From: Lactobacillus gigeriorum DSM 23908 = CRBIP 24.85
GTDB taxonomy: Bacteria > Bacillota > Bacilli > Lactobacillales > Lactobacillaceae
Direction of reading: 5' to 3'
Assembly (NCBI RefSeq): GCF_000296855.1
Contig: NZ_CAKC01000009.1
Location: forward strand, 1 to 47,880
DNA: 47,880 bases
The position numbers and the translations under genes were made by a program. Every line of letters begins with the position of its first letter. Within the stretch, counting starts at the first letter, position 1. The notes under the pieces were generated by a model. The model had not been told where the DNA came from. It made no database searches and saw only the letters and a program-made list of their open reading frames with translations. This document shows positions 44,138 through 47,880 of the stretch, piece by piece.

Positions 44138-44995
44138 ATGAGTAATATTTTTAATGAACTTAGAATAGATATATTAAGAGATACTGGAGTTAAAATTACT
44201 GATGAAGCTTATTTCGATCGTGCTGTAGCTGCCTATGGCTATAAGAATCTTACGGGATATTTATGGGATCATTTTGTTGATGACTCCAATGATGATCTTC
44301 AAGTTAAATATCCGCTTAATTTAGAAGATTTGGTAGAGTTTTACTTGCTTGATCGAAACTTACAAATGCAACTGGAGTTTATGCTAAGGACTTTTGAAGA
44401 TGGCTTTAGACAAGATCTAGCAGAAGGCACACTATTTGCTCTTGGCAATAAATTTAAAATTGCTGCTAGAAATAATGCGGAAGTTGATGCTTCAGAATGG
44501 GCCTTTTTTGAAAACGAATATCGTACCAAAGATGGCAGGCTTATCACACGTGAGGCGATGGTTGAAGAATTGGAGAAAGTTAAAGCCAATCATTTGGATC
44601 CTTTTGGTGAGCAAAATGAAGCTAGCATATGGATGATAACAAAAGAGATATCGTTTGCGTCAGTTTGTGACTTCTTTTTGTTATTGCCTGAAGAAACTCG
44701 ACAAAAATTACTTGATCAACTTTTTAAGAGGAAAATTGATACGGAAACGTTCATAGAATGGGTAAAGCCAATCAGTTATTTTTATCGAAGATATAATAGA
44801 TCATATTCGATTTTAGGTAGTAAATGGAATAACGAATATCTTTACACTTTGTTACTAAAACAATTATCGGACTTACGCAGTAGTGAACTAATTCTCAGTA
44901 AGGAAAAAGATATCAAAAATATCCTGGATAAATATATACAAAAACAGCCACTTGAACGTGAGTTTTTGCATGCTAATTTTGCGACACTCTATTAA
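44138..44995 (+). CDS. Abi_2-like protein (abortive-infection related)
   Basis: A 285-residue, mostly helical protein. LNLEDLVEFYLLDRNLQMQL followed by EFMLRTFEDGFRQDL resembles the early part of Abi_2 (AbiD/AbiF) proteins. EASIWMITKEISFASVCDFF resembles their middle motif, where a W near PxW and SFG is common. The late segment ISYFYRRYNRSYSILGSKWN is where the HEPN-type RN-x4-H motif is expected, but no histidine is present there. AAGGAAGGTG precedes the ATG. AbiD/AbiF proteins are phage-defence factors, but without the histidine any ribonuclease activity is doubtful. No partner gene is adjacent. The assignment rests on weak similarity and could be wrong. Confidence 0.55.
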   Translation: MSNIFNELRIDILRDTGVKITDEAYFDRAVAAYGYKNLTGYLWDHFVDDSNDDLQVKYPLNLEDLVEFYLLDRNLQMQLEFMLRTFEDGFRQDLAEGTLFALGNKFKIAARNNAEVDASEWAFFENEYRTKDGRLITREAMVEELEKVKANHLDPFGEQNEASIWMITKEISFASVCDFFLLLPEETRQKLLDQLFKRKIDTETFIEWVKPISYFYRRYNRSYSILGSKWNNEYLYTLLLKQLSDLRSSELILSKEKDIKNILDKYIQKQPLEREFLHANFATLY

Positions 44996-45127
44996 TAAAA
45001 ATATAACTTATTGTGTTATTTTATATCTTGAATAATTCATAAAAATCTTTGATATATAGATATGTTTACTTAAAAATATTATAAAACAAGTATTATTATA
45101 CAAATTGCGATAAAGATATATTTCAAA

Positions 45128-47224
45128 TTGCTAAAAGGTGGAACTTTTACTGAAAATAATACTATCCCAGTTTTCTACAACTATGGTCAAGATGGCGATG
45201 CTCATACCGAAGCAGAAACTAATTGGTTTAAGACAAATGATGGTTCAGTAGCTTATTACCTAACTTTTAAAGACAAGAATGGTAAGAGTTATGTAACTAC
45301 TTATACTCAGACTGGTTTACGTTTATTATTTGATTCGGATATGATTGATCGTCAAAGCATTAACTTTGTTGGTTACTATGAAAATGGCGCTCATGCAGCT
45401 AGCCCCCAGTTAAGCCTTATGACTGGAAAAGATTTTAGTATCAACAAAGATCAAGTTACTGCCGTAGATAGCGAAGGTCATAATGTAAACTTTACTTTCA
45501 GTCAAAGAGACGGCAGTGATAAGGTATTAGTGGATGGTCAAGTAGCAGCTGATAAAGCGTTAAAGGTTACGATTCCTTTGACATACACTGGAAATGGCTA
45601 TACTTATGAAAGTCATTTTACTTATGGTTTTGACGATAGTAGCTATGATTTAACCATGATTATCTCGCCTAAGGACTATGACTTAAGTAAAAGAAAAGTC
45701 GTCTTCTTGCCAGCAACTAAGACTGAGGCGGGGATGTATGTTCCAGAGCTTGATCAAGCCTTGAAAGAAGCAGGCGTTACTGCTAGCGACGTTTTCTTTG
45801 TAAGCAACTTCAATGTAACCAAGTATGATCTCTTCAACAAAGATACTGTACCAAAAGGAACAAATCCTACGATTGTCTACAAGTCTTCTCAAGAATTTTA
45901 CTTACTTGATAAAATAGAAGAAGTAATCACCAAACACGGTTATACAGTTGAATTTAGAACTCATGATGGTAAACGGCAACCGATGATTTTCAATTCATAC
46001 TATGGACCAGTAGGTATCCATATTAATAATCCAGAAAATCCAGCTGCTACGACTAGTTTTATCATGTTGATGGCTAATACTGATCCTGCTGATTCCAAAG
46101 GTTCTAATATTAATATCTACGATCCAAGCAACGTCATCAAGAAGTACTTTAATACTGTGCCAGGAATTTTAGTTAATACTGACAAAGTTTATGATCAAAC
46201 TACAACTCAAACTCCTTGGTATCCAAGAAATGTTGGTAGGGATACTGGAGCAACCGCCGAGGAAAAGGCTAAAGATCCATACTTGCTTCGTGGATATTAC
46301 CGGGCTGATTTTGATTCATCAGTAGAATTGCCAACTTTTGAAGAATTAGAAAAGAACTACAGCTTGGATTCTCATGCTGTAGCAACAGATCCTAATTATT
46401 TGCATGTCGACATCACTTGGCAAGCTACCCCAGATGCTAAAGATGTCGAAAAATTAGATAGTGACAAGATTGACTTGAGTCGTGCCGGATATTACACGAT
46501 TACCTATTGGCATGAATATGGCGATAGCAAAACCAAAATTTCCAATATAGGTCATGTGACCGTTTTGCCAAGTAGAAAAGCCACAGTAATAGTTCATGAT
46601 GTTACTGACAATAAAGATTTAAAATCGTTTGAAGCTGAAGGTCATGTAGGTGATAATGTGAGTTTTACAGGCTTGAATGATTACTTAAGTGACTTAGAGC
46701 AGAAAAATTATCAAGTTGATGATAACCCATTAACTGGTAATAGTGATAAGTTTACTTGGGATGAAGCATCATTGACCTATGTTGTTAAAGTTAGTCATAA
46801 ACAAGAACCAACTTCATTAGATTATGTTGAAAAAGTAGTATATGTTAAGAATCAAGTCGTACCAACTACTCCAGTTGATAATGGTAGCGATACAACGCTA
46901 ACGCCATCAACCCCAGAAATAACGGAAGATCATGGACAAACAGATTCGACTGATTCTGCAAAAGATGATCAAAAGGATGAAATAGAAACGGCTCATTTAA
47001 CAAAAAAAGATCATCATGAAAAACATAGACAAGCTACAGAACATGCTTCCAAGAAACAGTTAGCAAATAAGCCGTTGATTGGTAATGTGGGTTCATCAAC
47101 TTTAAGAAGAGAATTACCACAAACTGGTGAAAAGAAATCTACTTTGAGTGCAGGTTTTGTACTTGCTGGTTTAGGATTGACTTTGCTTGTAGGAATGTTG
47201 TTTGATCCTAAAAAGAAACACTAA
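45128..47224 (+). pseudogene. LPQTG surface-protein gene lacking its signal peptide (5'-truncated paralogue)
   Basis: A 698-residue frame whose body resembles the LPQTG protein at 19.7-21.8 kb: the YYLTFKDKNGKSYVTTYTQT, ITKHGYTVEF and KIDLSRAGYYTITYWHEYGD blocks all have counterparts there. A MucBP-like module (ATVIVHDVTDNKDLKSFEAE onward) precedes the stalk. LPQTG lies at 663-667, followed by a membrane helix and a KKK tail. The frame opens at a TTG with no ribosome binding site, about where the mature domain of the paralogue begins. No signal peptide is encoded upstream in any frame. Without one it cannot reach sortase, so I call it a truncated remnant. Its long intact frame suggests a recent event or a phase-variable arrangement. 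Confidence 0.75.
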
Positions 47225-47248
47225 AACTGAATAAGGATTAAGTTCGTT

Positions 47249-47281
47249 AAAGATCGAATCATTTTGGGTTCGATCTTTTTT
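47249..47281 (+). terminator. Terminator after the truncated surface-protein gene
   Basis: AAAGATCGAA (47249-47258) and TTCGATCTTT (47269-47278) are perfectly complementary, with a T-run to 47281. Confidence 0.85.
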
Positions 47282-47396
47282 AGTAACAAAATTTTAAAAA
47301 ATACACTTATCAAAAATAATTTTTTCGATTTTTTGCGTATTTATATATTAGGGGGTATTTTTGCTCTCAAATCTATAATTACGAGGAGGCAACTTC

Positions 47397-47880
47397 ATGG
47401 ATTATGAAGTCCCAAAGGAATTCGGCTTTACCGAAGATAAGATCTTCGGTTGGGTCATGGAAAACAAAGAGTTTTGCTTGTATGTGCTTAGAATTATCTT
47501 GCCCTTTTTGGAGATTAAAGAGATCGTAGAGTTTAACAAGCAGGATTCGCTAGGCAATGATCAAAGGGAGGCTAAAGATATTCGCTTAGATATCAAAGTA
47601 ATCGATAAGGATGGTCGCATCTTTGATATCGAGATGCAGACTTCACCAAGCAAGTATCTTGGAAGAAGATTGCGCTACTATCAATCAACGATTGATGGTG
47701 CCAAGGTTTTGAAGCCAGGTCATGACTCTCTGAGCTTCCTGATACCTTTATTATCTTCTTGTGTTCGTTTGATCCGTCTGAAGCTTTTTCAAAAGTTGAT
47801 AATCGTGCCGTCCATTTCTTCAAAACGATTGATACGAAAGACCATGCGTTAGAGTTGAATGACGGCGCTACTAAGGTTAT
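47397..47880 (+). pseudogene. Frameshifted Rpn/PD-(D/E)xK nuclease-family gene, cut by the window edge
   Basis: The first 109 or so residues match the Rpn-type PD-(D/E)xK nuclease (transposase_31-like) family: DIRLDIKVIDKDGRIFDIEM supplies the catalytic D and ExQ, and YLGRRLRYYQSTIDG follows. Near 47725 the frame shifts. The family-like continuation LSELPDTFIIFLCSFDPSEA and VDNRAVHFFKTIDTKDHALE is in another frame and stays open to the window end. A loss of one base in the GACTCTCTGAG stretch explains it. AGGAGG precedes the ATG well. The intact protein would be a DNA nuclease linked to recombination. A sequencing error cannot be excluded. Confidence 0.75.

Overview
The window looks like a chromosomal segment of a low-G+C Gram-positive bacterium, most likely a host-associated Lactobacillus. 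The grounds are AT-rich codon use, strong AGGAGG-type ribosome binding sites, a surface protein with a YSIRK-like signal and an LPQTG sorting motif, oxygen-independent NrdDG, CcpA-type cre boxes and several TTG/GTG starts. Assignments come from reading motifs and comparing with remembered families; no database search was run. I saw no rRNA, tRNA or CRISPR array.

Region 1 (about 1.6-19.6 kb) is a glycan-use supercluster. A GntR-type regulator and a GH92 alpha-mannosidase gene run leftward. From the shared intergenic region, GH125, GH38 and GH20 enzyme genes run rightward. They are followed by a DexB-like GH13 glucosidase, an Lpl/Ngt-type ABC importer (two permeases and a lipoprotein, no ATPase) and a YesL/YesM/YesN-type membrane protein, histidine kinase and response regulator. 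None of the glycosidases has a signal peptide, so the inferred scheme is import of mannose-rich glycans followed by cytoplasmic trimming. The missing ATPase is plausibly the MsmX-type ATPase at 34.9 kb, which overlaps a ROK sugar kinase. Cre-like boxes precede the importer, the mannosidase genes, the ATPase and a flavoprotein reductase.

Region 2 (19.7-30.0 kb) holds an LPQTG surface protein (minus strand), nrdDG with two candidate NrdR boxes 32 bp apart, a DUF59-DUF1858 protein paired with a DUF438/hemerythrin/PAS protein, and a large protein that joins a beta-helix-like region to two CbxX/CfxQ-type AAA+ modules.

Region 3 (30.0-41.5 kb) is accessory. It has a Fic-domain gene between two perfect 86-bp copies of its own promoter/operator region, an IS607-type element (serine recombinase plus an atypical TnpB), a small membrane protein, a PucR-type regulator, the ATPase-ROK pair, a tail-anchored protein with a DUF4145/HEPN-like motif, a DUF234-type ATPase behind iterated operator-like repeats, an APC permease and a decayed membrane-protein gene.

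Region 4 (41.5-47.9 kb) holds a DUF2798-like membrane protein next to an FMN/FAD fumarate-reductase-like flavoprotein, an Abi_2-like protein, a signal-less paralogue of the LPQTG protein that is probably a 5'-truncated pseudogene, and a frameshifted Rpn-type nuclease gene that runs off the right edge.
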